From Streptomyces sp. NBC_01275 (lineage in GTDB: Bacteria > Actinomycetota > Actinomycetes > Streptomycetales > Streptomycetaceae), in the NCBI RefSeq assembly GCF_026340655.1, contig NZ_JAPEOZ010000001.1, positions 5,952,001 to 6,016,000 on the forward strand: a DNA stretch of 64,000 nucleotides, read 5' to 3'. This document shows positions 25,199-33,268 of the stretch, in pieces. Under the pieces are notes generated by a model. The model did no database searches, was not told where the DNA came from, and was given only the letters and a program-made list of their open reading frames with translations. How positions within the stretch are numbered: position 1 is the first letter of the stretch; each line of letters opens with the position of its first letter. The position numbers were made by a program, and so were the translations under genes.

Positions 25199-26177
25199 CG
25201 GACGCGCCGCCTTCGCCGCCCCGGACCGCCGCGAGCGCCCCGACGGCGACCGTCAGCCACGCCGCCACCGCGACCCACAGCAGCACCCGCCCCGGCCCCT
25301 TCAGCCATGGCACGTCGACGGCCGCGGCCACGGAGAGCGTCGCCGTCGCCGTCATCCCCATCGGGAACACGGTCGCCCAGCGGCACACGTCGTAGTACGG
25401 CCGCGGCCACCGCACCTCGGCGGCCAGGAGGACGGCGTAACAGACCAGGTCGAGCACCAGCAGTGCGACGGTCACCGAGCGCAGGACGCCCCGGTCGTCG
25501 GCGTTCCACAGGTACAGGCCCCCGCCCTCGGCGTCGAGTAGCGTCGCCCCGGCGAGCGCCGAGATGGCGAGCGCGCCGCCCGCCACCCACTGGTCCCCGG
25601 CGCCCTCGGCGATCTGCCGCCGGTCGAAGCGGGCCAGCGCGAGGCAGTAGAGCACCAGCCCCAGCCAGAACAGCACGAGCGCGGTGTGCGCGAGCCAGGC
25701 CGTCGCCTCCGCCCGGGCGAGGGCGGCGGCCAGCACGGCGAGCCCCTGCGTGGCTACACAGCACAGGAACACCGCCCCGCGCATACGCCGCCGCCAGTGC
25801 CGTACGACGACCGCCAGCAGCACCGGCCACAGCGCCGCCGCCAGTGCCAGCAGCGCCTCCGCGAGGGACTGCCGGCCGAGGGCCGAGACACGCGTGCCGA
25901 GGACCGTCGTCGCGGCCACGGCGGTGAGCGCCCCCGGCGTCCCGGCCTCCGCCAGCCACCGCTCACGCTCCCACAACAGCCGTACGACGAAGTCCGCGCC
26001 CAGCGCCAGCCACGCTGCGCCGGCCAGCGCCAGGGAGATGCGGGACAGGGCCTCGTGGCCCGTCAGCCGCAGGCCCACCGACAGGATCGCGGTCGCCAGC
26101 ACGGCGGCGCCGGCCGCCGGGGGACGCTGCGCCCGCCGGACGCGGAGCAGGAGGCGGTGGGGGGAGAAGACGGGCAT
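25176..26177 (-). CDS. TDT-family (TehA-like) transporter
   Basis: Integral membrane protein of 333 aa with about ten helices. It resembles the tellurite-resistance/dicarboxylate transporter (TDT, TehA/SLAC1-like) group. The best family cue is the late block WATVFPMGMTATATLSVAAA, which corresponds to the conserved FPxGMY-like motif. Export of organic acids or anions across the cytoplasmic membrane is the usual role; the substrate is unknown. ATG at 26177 chosen; the frame is open 14 codons further but no ribosome site is seen at either, so the message may be leaderless. Convergent with the small membrane gene, with a 23-bp overlap of coding ends. Confidence 0.78.
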   Translation of the reverse strand: MPVFSPHRLLLRVRRAQRPPAAGAAVLATAILSVGLRLTGHEALSRISLALAGAAWLALGADFVVRLLWERERWLAEAGTPGALTAVAATTVLGTRVSALGRQSLAEALLALAAALWPVLLAVVVRHWRRRMRGAVFLCCVATQGLAVLAAALARAEATAWLAHTALVLFWLGLVLYCLALARFDRRQIAEGAGDQWVAGGALAISALAGATLLDAEGGGLYLWNADDRGVLRSVTVALLVLDLVCYAVLLAAEVRWPRPYYDVCRWATVFPMGMTATATLSVAAAVDVPWLKGPGRVLLWVAVAAWLTVAVGALAAVRGGEGGASVRSRAPR

Positions 26178-26252
26178 GCGGCTGATGCTAAAGAGGACGC
26201 TGCGGCATACGAGGGGCACACGCGAGGGGTGGGAAAACGCGGAAGACGCACC

Positions 26253-26334
26253 TCTACGCGCGCGTGCCCTCAGGTAACCGTCTACGCGCGCGTGCCTTCG
26301 GGAACCCGCCGGTGCCCGCGCGTGCCCTCAGGCC
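26253..26334. repeat. 28-bp direct repeats, three copies
   Basis: Units 26253-26280, 26281-26308 and a diverged third at 26309-26334, which runs into the stop of the NlpC/P60 gene. Shared core: CGCGCGTGCCYTCRGG. They lie between the leftward NlpC/P60 gene and the transporter promoter. Confidence 0.8.
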
Positions 26335-27497
26335 GGCCGCACCACGCTGTGGATGCCCGACTCGCCGTCGTAGTAGATCGACTCCTCGCGGACGTAGCCG
26401 CCGGGCTTCGGGGCGTGGATCATCATGCCGTTGCCGATGTAGACGCCGACCTGGCTGACGTCGTCGTAGAAGAAGACCAGGTCACCGGGTTGCGCGTCGG
26501 TGAGAGAGATGCCGGCGCCGGCGTTGGCCTGGTCGTAGGCGGTGCGCGGGAGGGTGACGCCCGCGGCCTTCCAGGCGGCCTGGGTGAGCCCGGAGCAGTC
26601 GTAGGAGTCGGGTCCGGTCGCGCCCCACACGTACGGCTTGCCGATCTGCGCGCGGGCGAAGGCGAGCGCCTTCTCGGCCTTGGTGGTGTACGAGGAGTCG
26701 GCGGGGGCGGGGGCAGGGGCGGGCGTGCCCGTACTCGTGCCAGTGCCAGTGCCAGTGCCAGTGCCAGTGCCAGTGCCAGTGCCAGCGCCCGTGCTCACGC
26801 CCGCGCCCGCGCTCGTCGAGTCGGCGCTCTCCCGCTGCGCGGCGGCCTGTTCCGCCGCCGCCTGCCGCTGCGCCAGCTCCGCCGCCTGCCGCTGCGCCAG
26901 CTCCGCCGCCTGGCGTGCGGCCTCCTCCTGTTTCTGCTGCTCGATCGCCGCGAGCCGCGCCTTCTCCTGGGTCGCCAGCTGGGACAGCAGCACGCGCGCG
27001 TCGCCGAGCTTCTTCTGGACGGTGGACTTGGCAGCCTTGAGGTCGCTCTGCGTGTCGGTCAGCGCCTCGAGGCTCGGCTGGGTCTGGTCGACGTAGTGCT
27101 GCGGGGTGTCCGCGGGCAGGAAGGTCGCCGTGTCGGGCGCGGAGACGCCGGTGCGGTACTGGGCGGCGGCGAAGGAACCCTGCTGCTCCCGTGTCTCGTT
27201 GAGTTTCTGGGTGCGCTGCGCGACGTCGTCGAGGAGGCCGTCGGCGCGCCGGCGCTGCTTGGTCGTCTTCTCCTTGGCGGCGTTGTGGTTCTCGGTCGTC
27301 GACTCCGCCCGACGGTAGAGGTCGTCGACCTTCTTCTCGACCTCCTCCAGACTCGGCGCGCCGTCGCCGGAGGGGGCGGCGTTCGCCGTCTGGGAGAGCA
27401 GGGCGACGGAGGTGAGGGCGGCAGTGGCGAGAGCGGGGGGACGGGTGCCTGCTGCGCGCGTGCCCATGAGGCGTGGCTTGCGGTGCTGCGACGCCAA
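26328..27497 (-). CDS. NlpC/P60-domain secreted protein with altered active site
   Basis: Secreted NlpC/P60 protein of 389 aa. Signal peptide (about 1-40, ending TANAA), coiled coil (about 48-220, with a KKVDDLYRRAEST start like its paralogue), a (TG)n-type linker (about 238-258) and the C-terminal NlpC/P60 domain. The nucleophile YDCSGL (C301) is intact, but where the paralogue has ISHVGLYIG this protein has VSQVGVYIG: the catalytic His is Gln349. H361 in MIHAP is kept. It may be inactive, regulatory, or use another base. Start TTG at 27497 with AAGGAG upstream, directly below a ydaO c-di-AMP riboswitch. Confidence 0.9.
   Translation of the reverse strand: MASQHRKPRLMGTRAAGTRPPALATAALTSVALLSQTANAAPSGDGAPSLEEVEKKVDDLYRRAESTTENHNAAKEKTTKQRRRADGLLDDVAQRTQKLNETREQQGSFAAAQYRTGVSAPDTATFLPADTPQHYVDQTQPSLEALTDTQSDLKAAKSTVQKKLGDARVLLSQLATQEKARLAAIEQQKQEEAARQAAELAQRQAAELAQRQAAAEQAAAQRESADSTSAGAGVSTGAGTGTGTGTGTGTGTGTSTGTPAPAPAPADSSYTTKAEKALAFARAQIGKPYVWGATGPDSYDCSGLTQAAWKAAGVTLPRTAYDQANAGAGISLTDAQPGDLVFFYDDVSQVGVYIGNGMMIHAPKPGGYVREESIYYDGESGIHSVVRPA
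26740..26786. repeat. CAGTGC hexanucleotide repeat in coding linker
   Basis: About seven tandem copies of a 6-bp unit encoding alternating Gly-Thr in the linker of the NlpC/P60 protein on the minus strand. Length variation would stay in frame. Confidence 0.85.
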
Positions 27498-27517
27498 GGG
27501 AGGCGACTCCTTCCGTG

Positions 27518-27670
27518 ATCCGCCTACCGGGTTGGCTCGGGTTCGGGCGGGTGGTTCGGAAGGGTTGCCCTACGGCCCGTCCTTGAGCGGAAGGCAGGCC
27601 GACTCACCCAGAGTCACGGTGGGTTCCCGGCTCCGGCTGCCGCGAGGGGGCGCGCCGGACTCGGCGGAAG
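27518..27670 (-). ncRNA. ydaO/yuaA (cyclic di-AMP) riboswitch
   Basis: Reading the minus strand, the conserved blocks of the actinobacterial ydaO motif appear in order: GCCGGAGCCGGGAACCCA, GGGTGAGTCGGCC, AGGGCAACCCTTCCGAACC, and GAGCCAACCCGGTAGGCGG closing the P1 stem. The ribosome site AAGGAG of the NlpC/P60 gene lies only a few bases after the aptamer. In Streptomyces and other actinobacteria this riboswitch controls wall-hydrolase genes (rpfA, NlpC/P60), generally shutting expression off when c-di-AMP binds. Exact 5' boundary is approximate. Confidence 0.9.
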
Positions 27671-27873
27671 GCCGCGCGGCCCGGCGACGTTCGCCGGTGG
27701 GGGTCGTACGGCCTGCTCGAAACGGTAACCAACTCGTGTGGCTCGTGTGAAGGTTGGTGGGTGATATGCCCGATACATTTTCGTGACCTTCGACGAAAGC
27801 CGGGTAAGCGGTCACGGTTGGTGATAAGGCCACCTCGGAAGGTGAGGGGGGATGTTTTCGGGACGGCGGCCGG

Positions 27874-27896
27874 TTGTCAGTGCGGCCCTCTAAACT
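27874..27896 (+). promoter_or_regulatory. PafBC-type DNA-damage promoter of pcrA
   Basis: TTGTCAGTG (27874-27882), eight bases, then TAAACT (27891-27896). This is an exact match to the RecA-independent damage promoter consensus TTGTCRGTG-N8-TAnnnT of actinobacteria, bound by PafBC in mycobacteria. Transcription would start at about 27903, giving an almost leaderless pcrA mRNA. Confidence 0.85.
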
Positions 27897-27905
27897 CGGA
27901 GAGCG

Positions 27906-30407
27906 ATGAGCAGCCTCTTTGACGACAGCTTCCTGGCGGACCTCCAGGGCCCTCGCGGCCACGAGGGGGAGCCCCCGCCGCCGCCCGAGGACGATCACGT
28001 ACCGGAGCAGGTTCCGGACGATCTGTTCGGCGGGAAGTTCGACGTGCCTCCGGACCGGGACGCCTACTACCGCGACGGCGCCCCGCGCCCGGCGATCGAC
28101 GCGGCCGCGCTCCTGGAGGGGCTGAACGACAACCAGCGCGCGGCCGTCGTCCACGCCGGCGCCCCGCTGCTCATCGTCGCCGGCGCAGGCTCCGGCAAGA
28201 CGCGCGTGCTGACCCACCGCATCGCCCATCTGCTCGCCGAGCGCAGCGTCCACCCGGGCCAGATCCTCGCGATCACCTTCACCAACAAGGCCGCGGGCGA
28301 GATGAAGGAGCGCGTCGAGCAGCTCGTCGGCCCGCGTGCGAACGCGATGTGGGTGATGACCTTCCACAGCGCGTGCGTGCGCATCCTGCGGCGCGAGTCG
28401 AAGAAGCTCGGCTTCACCTCCTCCTTCTCGATCTACGACGCGGCCGACTCCAAGCGTCTGATGGCCCTGGTCTGCCGTGACCTGGACCTCGACCCCAAGC
28501 GCTTCCCGCCCAAGTCCTTCAGCGCCAAGATCAGCAACCTGAAGAACGAGCTGATCGACGAGGAGGACTTCGCCGCCCAGGCCGGCGACGGCTTCGAGAA
28601 GACCCTCGCCCAGGCCTACGCCATGTACCAGTCCCGTCTCCGCGAGGCGAACGCCCTCGACTTCGACGACCTGATCATGACGACGGTCAATCTGCTGCGC
28701 GCCTTCCCGGACGTCGCCGAGCACTACCGCCGCCGCTTCCGCCATGTCCTCGTCGACGAGTACCAGGACACCAACCACGCCCAGTACTCCCTCGTGCGGG
28801 AACTGGTCGGCAGCGCGGAGCACCCGGTCGACGTACCGCCCAGCGAGCACGACGTGCCGCCCGCCGAGCTGTGCGTCGTCGGTGACGCAGACCAGTCGAT
28901 CTACGCCTTCCGGGGCGCGACGATCCGCAACATCCTCCAGTTCGAGGAGGACTACCCGGACGCGACGACGATCCTCCTCGAGCAGAACTACCGCTCCACG
29001 CAGACGATTCTGAGTGCCGCCAACGCGGTCATCGAGCGCAACGAGTCCCGCCGCCCGAAGAACCTGTGGACCAACGCGGGCGCGGGCGCGCGCATCACCG
29101 GCTATGTCGCCGACACCGAGCACGACGAGGCCCAGTTCGTCGCCGAGGAGATAGACCGTCTCACCGACGCGGGCGACGCGAAGGCCGGCGACGTCGCGGT
29201 CTTCTACCGTACGAACGCCCAGTCCCGTGTCTTCGAAGAGATCTTCATCCGCGTAGGCCTGCCCTACAAGGTCGTCGGCGGCGTCCGTTTCTACGAGCGC
29301 AAGGAGGTCCGGGACGTCCTGGCCTACCTGCGCGTGCTCGCCAACCCGGAGGACTCGGTCCCGCTGCGTCGCATCCTCAACGTGCCCAAGCGCGGCATCG
29401 GCGAGCGCGCCGAGGCGATGATCGACGCCCTGTCCCAGCGCGAGAAGATCAGCTTCCCGCAGGCTTTGAAGCGCGTCGACGAGGCGTACGGCATGGCCGC
29501 GCGGTCGACGAACGCCGTCAAGCGGTTCAACACGCTGATGGAGGACCTCCGTACGATCGTCGAGTCCGGGGCCGGCCCGGCGACCGTGCTCCAAGCGATC
29601 TTCGAACACACCGGTTATCTGGCCGAGTTGCAGAACTCGACGGACCCACAGGACGAGACCCGCATCGAGAACCTTCAGGAACTCGCCTCTGTGGCCCTGG
29701 AGTTCGAGCAGGAGTCCGGGGAGGGGGAGGGCGAGAGCGAGACGCCCGCCGGGCTCGCCGCCTTCCTGGAGCGGGTCGCCCTGGTCGCCGACTCCGACCA
29801 GATCCCCGACGAGGAGCAGGACGGCTCGGGCGTCATCACGCTCATGACCCTGCACACCGCCAAGGGCCTGGAGTTCCCGGTCGTCTTCCTCACCGGCATG
29901 GAGGACGGCGTGTTCCCGCACATGCGCGCCCTCGGCCAGGCCAAGGAGCTGGAGGAGGAGCGCCGTCTGGCGTACGTCGGCATCACGCGCGCGCGGGAGC
30001 GGCTGTATCTGACCCGGTCGGCGCTGCGCAGCGCATGGGGGCAGCCGTCGTACAACCCGCCGTCGCGTTTCCTGGAGGAGATCCCGGCGCAGCATCTGGA
30101 CTGGAAGCGGACCGGCGCGACGGCCCCGGTGTCCTCCGGTCCGGCGTCCGGGATCGCGGCCTCGCTGTCGTCGTCCCGCTCGCGCTCGTCGGCGTCGGGC
30201 GCGTCCGGCTTCGCCACACGCAGGGGCGCGGCGGAGAAGCCGGTCGTCGCGCTGGCCGTCGGCGACCGGGTGACGCACGACCAGTTCGGTCTGGGCACGG
30301 TCGTCGGGGTGAACGGGACGGGCGCGAACGCGGAGGCGACGGTCGACTTCGGCGACGTCAAGCCGAAGCGTCTGCTGCTGCGGTACGCGCCGGTGGAGAA
30401 GCTGTAG
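27906..30407 (+). CDS. pcrA: ATP-dependent DNA helicase PcrA/UvrD
   Basis: Superfamily 1A 3'-5' DNA helicase, 833 aa, acting in nucleotide excision repair and replication restart. After an acidic N-terminal extension of about 70 aa: Q-motif LNDNQRAAV, Walker A AGAGSGKT (K98), motif Ia FTNKAAGEMKERV, motif II LVDEYQDTN, motif III GDADQSIYAFRGA, motif IV LEQNYRST, motif V TLHTAKGLEFPVVFLTGMEDGVFPH, motif VI EERRLAYVGITRARERLYL. The C-terminus ends with the Tudor-like RNA-polymerase-binding domain (VGDRVTHDQFGLGTVV..). ATG at 27906, directly downstream of the damage-type promoter. A terminator follows. Confidence 0.96.
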   Translation: MSSLFDDSFLADLQGPRGHEGEPPPPPEDDHVPEQVPDDLFGGKFDVPPDRDAYYRDGAPRPAIDAAALLEGLNDNQRAAVVHAGAPLLIVAGAGSGKTRVLTHRIAHLLAERSVHPGQILAITFTNKAAGEMKERVEQLVGPRANAMWVMTFHSACVRILRRESKKLGFTSSFSIYDAADSKRLMALVCRDLDLDPKRFPPKSFSAKISNLKNELIDEEDFAAQAGDGFEKTLAQAYAMYQSRLREANALDFDDLIMTTVNLLRAFPDVAEHYRRRFRHVLVDEYQDTNHAQYSLVRELVGSAEHPVDVPPSEHDVPPAELCVVGDADQSIYAFRGATIRNILQFEEDYPDATTILLEQNYRSTQTILSAANAVIERNESRRPKNLWTNAGAGARITGYVADTEHDEAQFVAEEIDRLTDAGDAKAGDVAVFYRTNAQSRVFEEIFIRVGLPYKVVGGVRFYERKEVRDVLAYLRVLANPEDSVPLRRILNVPKRGIGERAEAMIDALSQREKISFPQALKRVDEAYGMAARSTNAVKRFNTLMEDLRTIVESGAGPATVLQAIFEHTGYLAELQNSTDPQDETRIENLQELASVALEFEQESGEGEGESETPAGLAAFLERVALVADSDQIPDEEQDGSGVITLMTLHTAKGLEFPVVFLTGMEDGVFPHMRALGQAKELEEERRLAYVGITRARERLYLTRSALRSAWGQPSYNPPSRFLEEIPAQHLDWKRTGATAPVSSGPASGIAASLSSSRSRSSASGASGFATRRGAAEKPVVALAVGDRVTHDQFGLGTVVGVNGTGANAEATVDFGDVKPKRLLLRYAPVEKL

Positions 30408-30437
30408 GCGCGTCACGCGCAGGGGCAGGAATGGAGT

Positions 30438-30464
30438 GAGCCCCCGCTGTGACAGCGGGGGCTC
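30438..30464. terminator. Bidirectional hairpin terminator after pcrA
   Basis: 13-bp perfect complementarity (30438-30450 with 30452-30464); in practice about 11 bp plus a small loop. It lies between the convergent pcrA and M23 peptidase genes. Confidence 0.8.
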
Positions 30465-30484
30465 GTCACACGGGGGAAAGTCCT

Positions 30485-32056
30485 CTACGTCGGGTCGAGT
30501 CCGTGGCTGCGCAGCCACGGCAGCGGGTCTATCGCCGAACCGCCGGCCGGCCGGACCTCGAAGTGCAGGTGCGGGCCGGTGGAGTTGCCGGAGTTCCCGG
30601 AGTACGCGATCGGGTCGCCGGCCTGCACCGTCGTACCGGAGGCGACCCGGTAGCTGGAGAGGTGGCAGTACCAGGTCTCCGTGCCGTCCTTCGCCGTCAC
30701 GATCAGCATGTTGCCGTACGCGCTGTTCCACTGCGTCCGTACGGTGCCGTCGGTCGCCGACATCACGGTCGTGCCGTAGGAGACCGGGAAGTCGATGCCG
30801 GTGTGCTGGGACATCCAGTTGATGCCGGCCTGTCCGAAGTAGGCGCTGAGTCCGTGCTGGGCGACCGGCAGCGCGTACTTCGGGCGCAGTCGCTCCTTGC
30901 GGGCCGCCTCCGCCGCCGCCTTCTTCTTCTCGGCCGCCTGCTGCGCCTTGAGGTCGATGCGCTCCTGCGTACGGCTGGCCCGGTCGGCGAAGTCGTCGGC
31001 CTCGGCGGTGAGGGTCTGGAGCTGGGAGTCCAGCTTGTTGTTGGCGGCGGACGGCTTCACCGGCTGCGCGTCCGAGGCGGAGGCCGTCGTGTCCTTCTCG
31101 TCGCTGCCGCTCAGTGTGCCGACGGAGGCGGCGGCGATGCCGGCGACCCCCATCACGCAGGCCGAGGGCACGGCCACGGTCAGCAGCGCGGAGCGCTTCG
31201 CGGGCGTACGACGGCGGGAACGGCTCGCGCCCCGGGCAGCCGCCCGCGAGGAGGGAGCCGGAACCGGAGCGGCGGCCTCCTCCTGGTCGTCGAGAAGAGG
31301 CAGCGCGGCTACGGCGGGCAGCTCGCCGGTGGCGGTCAACTCGCCGTCCGCCGGGGCGTGTTCGCCGTAGGAGACCTGTTCGAAGGTGGCGGTGGCCTGC
31401 TGGTCGAAGGGCACCTCGGCCGACTGCTCGTACCCGTCGGAAGCCGGTGCGGCCTCACCGCCGTGGCCGCTGTGGCCGCCGTCGGAGTTCCACTGCGTGG
31501 CGTCGTACGCGCCGGTGTCGAAGGCCTGCGTGCCCCATTCCCACTGCTGGGTCCGGTCGGCCGGGCTGCCCGACTGGTCGGGCTGCAGCCAGGAGCCGGC
31601 GTCCCACTGACCGCTGGCGTCGGAGGCGGTGGCCTGCGGCGGGATGCCCGACAGGTGTTCTTGCTGCTGCTGCTGTTGCTGGTCGGTCGGCCAGCCGGTC
31701 GTGTCGTACGCCCCCGAGTCGTAGGCGGCGTGGTGCTGGGCCGCGTACGGGTCGTAGTTCAGGGTCTGGTGGCCGCCCGTGTCCAGGTTCTGGTGGCCGC
31801 TGGTCCACTGCGTGGCGTCGTACGCGCCGGTGGCGGGGTTCGTGCCGTCGCCGGGCAGCTCGCCGAAGAGGGGGTCGGCCGCGAAGTGGCCGGTGGTGTG
31901 GGCGACGGCGTCGTAACCGCTGTTGTCGTAACCGTTGTACGTGGAGAAGCCGTCGTGCTGGGCTTCGGGGGTGCCGTACTGCGCGTAGGGCGCGGATTCG
32001 GCGTCGGAAGCCGGGGCCGGGGTGGTCATGGTCCCCGACGGGTGACGGTCGTTCAC
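30485..32056 (-). CDS. M23-family (LytM-like) peptidase with disordered N-terminus
   Basis: Membrane-anchored M23 metallopeptidase, 523 aa. A long disordered, presumably cytoplasmic N-terminus (about 1-270) is rich in Gly, Tyr, Asp and Gln, with repeated GAYDATQW / GAYDTTGW units and a run of seven Gln. One membrane helix (VAVPSACVMGVAGIAAASVG) follows a very basic SRRRTPAKR stretch. Then come a short coiled coil (TEADDFADRASRTQERIDLKAQQAAEKKK) and a C-terminal LytM domain with zinc/catalytic motifs HTGIDF and HLHFEVRPAG. It should cut peptidoglycan cross-links or activate another hydrolase. GTG at 32056 behind AAGAGAAG preferred; TTG at 32077 possible. Confidence 0.9.
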   Translation of the reverse strand: MNDRHPSGTMTTPAPASDAESAPYAQYGTPEAQHDGFSTYNGYDNSGYDAVAHTTGHFAADPLFGELPGDGTNPATGAYDATQWTSGHQNLDTGGHQTLNYDPYAAQHHAAYDSGAYDTTGWPTDQQQQQQQEHLSGIPPQATASDASGQWDAGSWLQPDQSGSPADRTQQWEWGTQAFDTGAYDATQWNSDGGHSGHGGEAAPASDGYEQSAEVPFDQQATATFEQVSYGEHAPADGELTATGELPAVAALPLLDDQEEAAAPVPAPSSRAAARGASRSRRRTPAKRSALLTVAVPSACVMGVAGIAAASVGTLSGSDEKDTTASASDAQPVKPSAANNKLDSQLQTLTAEADDFADRASRTQERIDLKAQQAAEKKKAAAEAARKERLRPKYALPVAQHGLSAYFGQAGINWMSQHTGIDFPVSYGTTVMSATDGTVRTQWNSAYGNMLIVTAKDGTETWYCHLSSYRVASGTTVQAGDPIAYSGNSGNSTGPHLHFEVRPAGGSAIDPLPWLRSHGLDPT

Positions 32057-32302
32057 CAACTTCTCTTTCGCCGACAACAGGGGCTGCCAGAGCAGTGCGG
32101 CGACTGTACCCGGCAGTACGCGGGCACGACAATCTTCTGCAGGTTTCGTGCTCTCAGGAAACGGGCATTCGGCCGTGTTTCGGGGGACGGCGGGCGCGGG
32201 TTTGGCCCTATGTTCGAAGAGTGTTCGATCGCGGAGACCCTTTTTTGGTTCAGTCGCCGCAGGTCCGCTTCAGGCCGCCGTCTCGCTCAGGCCGCGTCTC
32301 GC

Positions 32303-33268
32303 TCAGGCCACCGTCACGTCGTCGGCGTGCGCGCCGGTGTGCGCGTCGGTGTGCGCGTCGGCCGCCGGGTGCGTCCAGCTCGAGTCGAGGGCCTGTCGGA
32401 TGCGGGTGGCGACGGCCGGGTGCACGGGCAGGGCGAGGTGTCCGATGCCGGTCACCCGGACGTTCTGCGCCAGCAGGTCGGGGTGGTCGACGCGGGCGGT
32501 CTCCAGCGGGTCCATCAGGTGGTCCATGTCGCTCCAGAAACTGACGAAGCGCGTACGGCAGCCGGGCGCGGGCCGGGACAGCTCCTCGATCACCTTCGAG
32601 CCGGGGCGCATCTGGCGCACGATCGGGTGCGCGTTCGCCAGCGGCGCCACCCGGGTGCCGGAGTGCGGGGTGCCGAGCGTGACCAGCGTCCGCACCCGGA
32701 CGTCACCGCCCAGTCGCTGCACGTAATAGCGGGCGATCAGGCCGCCCAGGCTGTGCCCGACGACGTCGACCTGACGGCTGCCGGTGCGCTCGCAGATCTC
32801 CTCGATGTGCCGGCCGAGCAGCTCGGCGGCGATGCGGAGGTCGCAGGTCAGCGGCGAGTAGTTGAGCGACTCCACCCGGTGCCTGCCGTGCTGGGCGAGG
32901 TTGCGGCGCAGCAGGACGAAGACGGAGCGGTTGTCGATGAAGCCGTGCAGGAGGACGACCGGGGGCGGGGCCTGGACGGGCAGCCGGGCCGGGTCCGCCT
33001 CGCCGGGTCCGGGGAGCGCGGCCGGGGTGCGGCGCTCCTGGGCGATGCCGGAGGGGTAGAGAAGGAGATGGCCCGCGAGGATCGCGATGTCCAGCGCGGT
33101 CGCCTTCAGCAGGGCCATGGAGAGTCCCGCCAGCCTGCTCTGTATGTCGGGCAGGCTGGGTATTCCGGGCAGGCTGGGTATGTCGGACAGGTCGGGTAGG
33201 CCGGGGAGGTCCGGCAGCAGGCGTCGGCACAGCGGAAGAAGGGGCTGGAACGCCCGGGTGACCTGCAT
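32303..33268 (-). CDS. Alpha/beta hydrolase (lipase-like)
   Basis: Alpha/beta-hydrolase of 321 aa, lipase/acyltransferase-like. Oxyanion-region HGFIDNRSVF, nucleophile elbow GHSLGG, then TLGTPHSGTRVAPL, an acid in the SFWSDMDHLMDP region, and a late GIGHLAL supplying the His. The N-terminus has a Leu-Pro repeat tract (LPGLPDLSDIPSLPGIPSLPDI) followed by a hydrophobic stretch, so it may be membrane-attached or exported without cleavage. The C-terminus has an HTDAHTGAHADD tail. ATG at 33268 has a strong AGGAGG six bases upstream. It lies 246 bp upstream of the M23 gene in the same direction. Confidence 0.88.
   Translation of the reverse strand: MQVTRAFQPLLPLCRRLLPDLPGLPDLSDIPSLPGIPSLPDIQSRLAGLSMALLKATALDIAILAGHLLLYPSGIAQERRTPAALPGPGEADPARLPVQAPPPVVLLHGFIDNRSVFVLLRRNLAQHGRHRVESLNYSPLTCDLRIAAELLGRHIEEICERTGSRQVDVVGHSLGGLIARYYVQRLGGDVRVRTLVTLGTPHSGTRVAPLANAHPIVRQMRPGSKVIEELSRPAPGCRTRFVSFWSDMDHLMDPLETARVDHPDLLAQNVRVTGIGHLALPVHPAVATRIRQALDSSWTHPAADAHTDAHTGAHADDVTVA

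Noticed and set aside
26253..26334. Spaced or tandem repeats considered as CRISPR (also 42549-42632, 49166-49207, 62021-62080).
   Set aside because: Units are directly tandem or too few, with no unique spacers and no cas genes.
27570..30731. A 1053-codon open frame antisense to pcrA, and similar long antisense frames at 1257-3347, 42925-45207 and 45270-48269.
   Set aside because: They mirror real genes on the other strand; high GC3 keeps the opposite frame open. No domains or ribosome sites. Only the 3' part of the 45270-48269 frame (from the GTG at 46400) is a gene.
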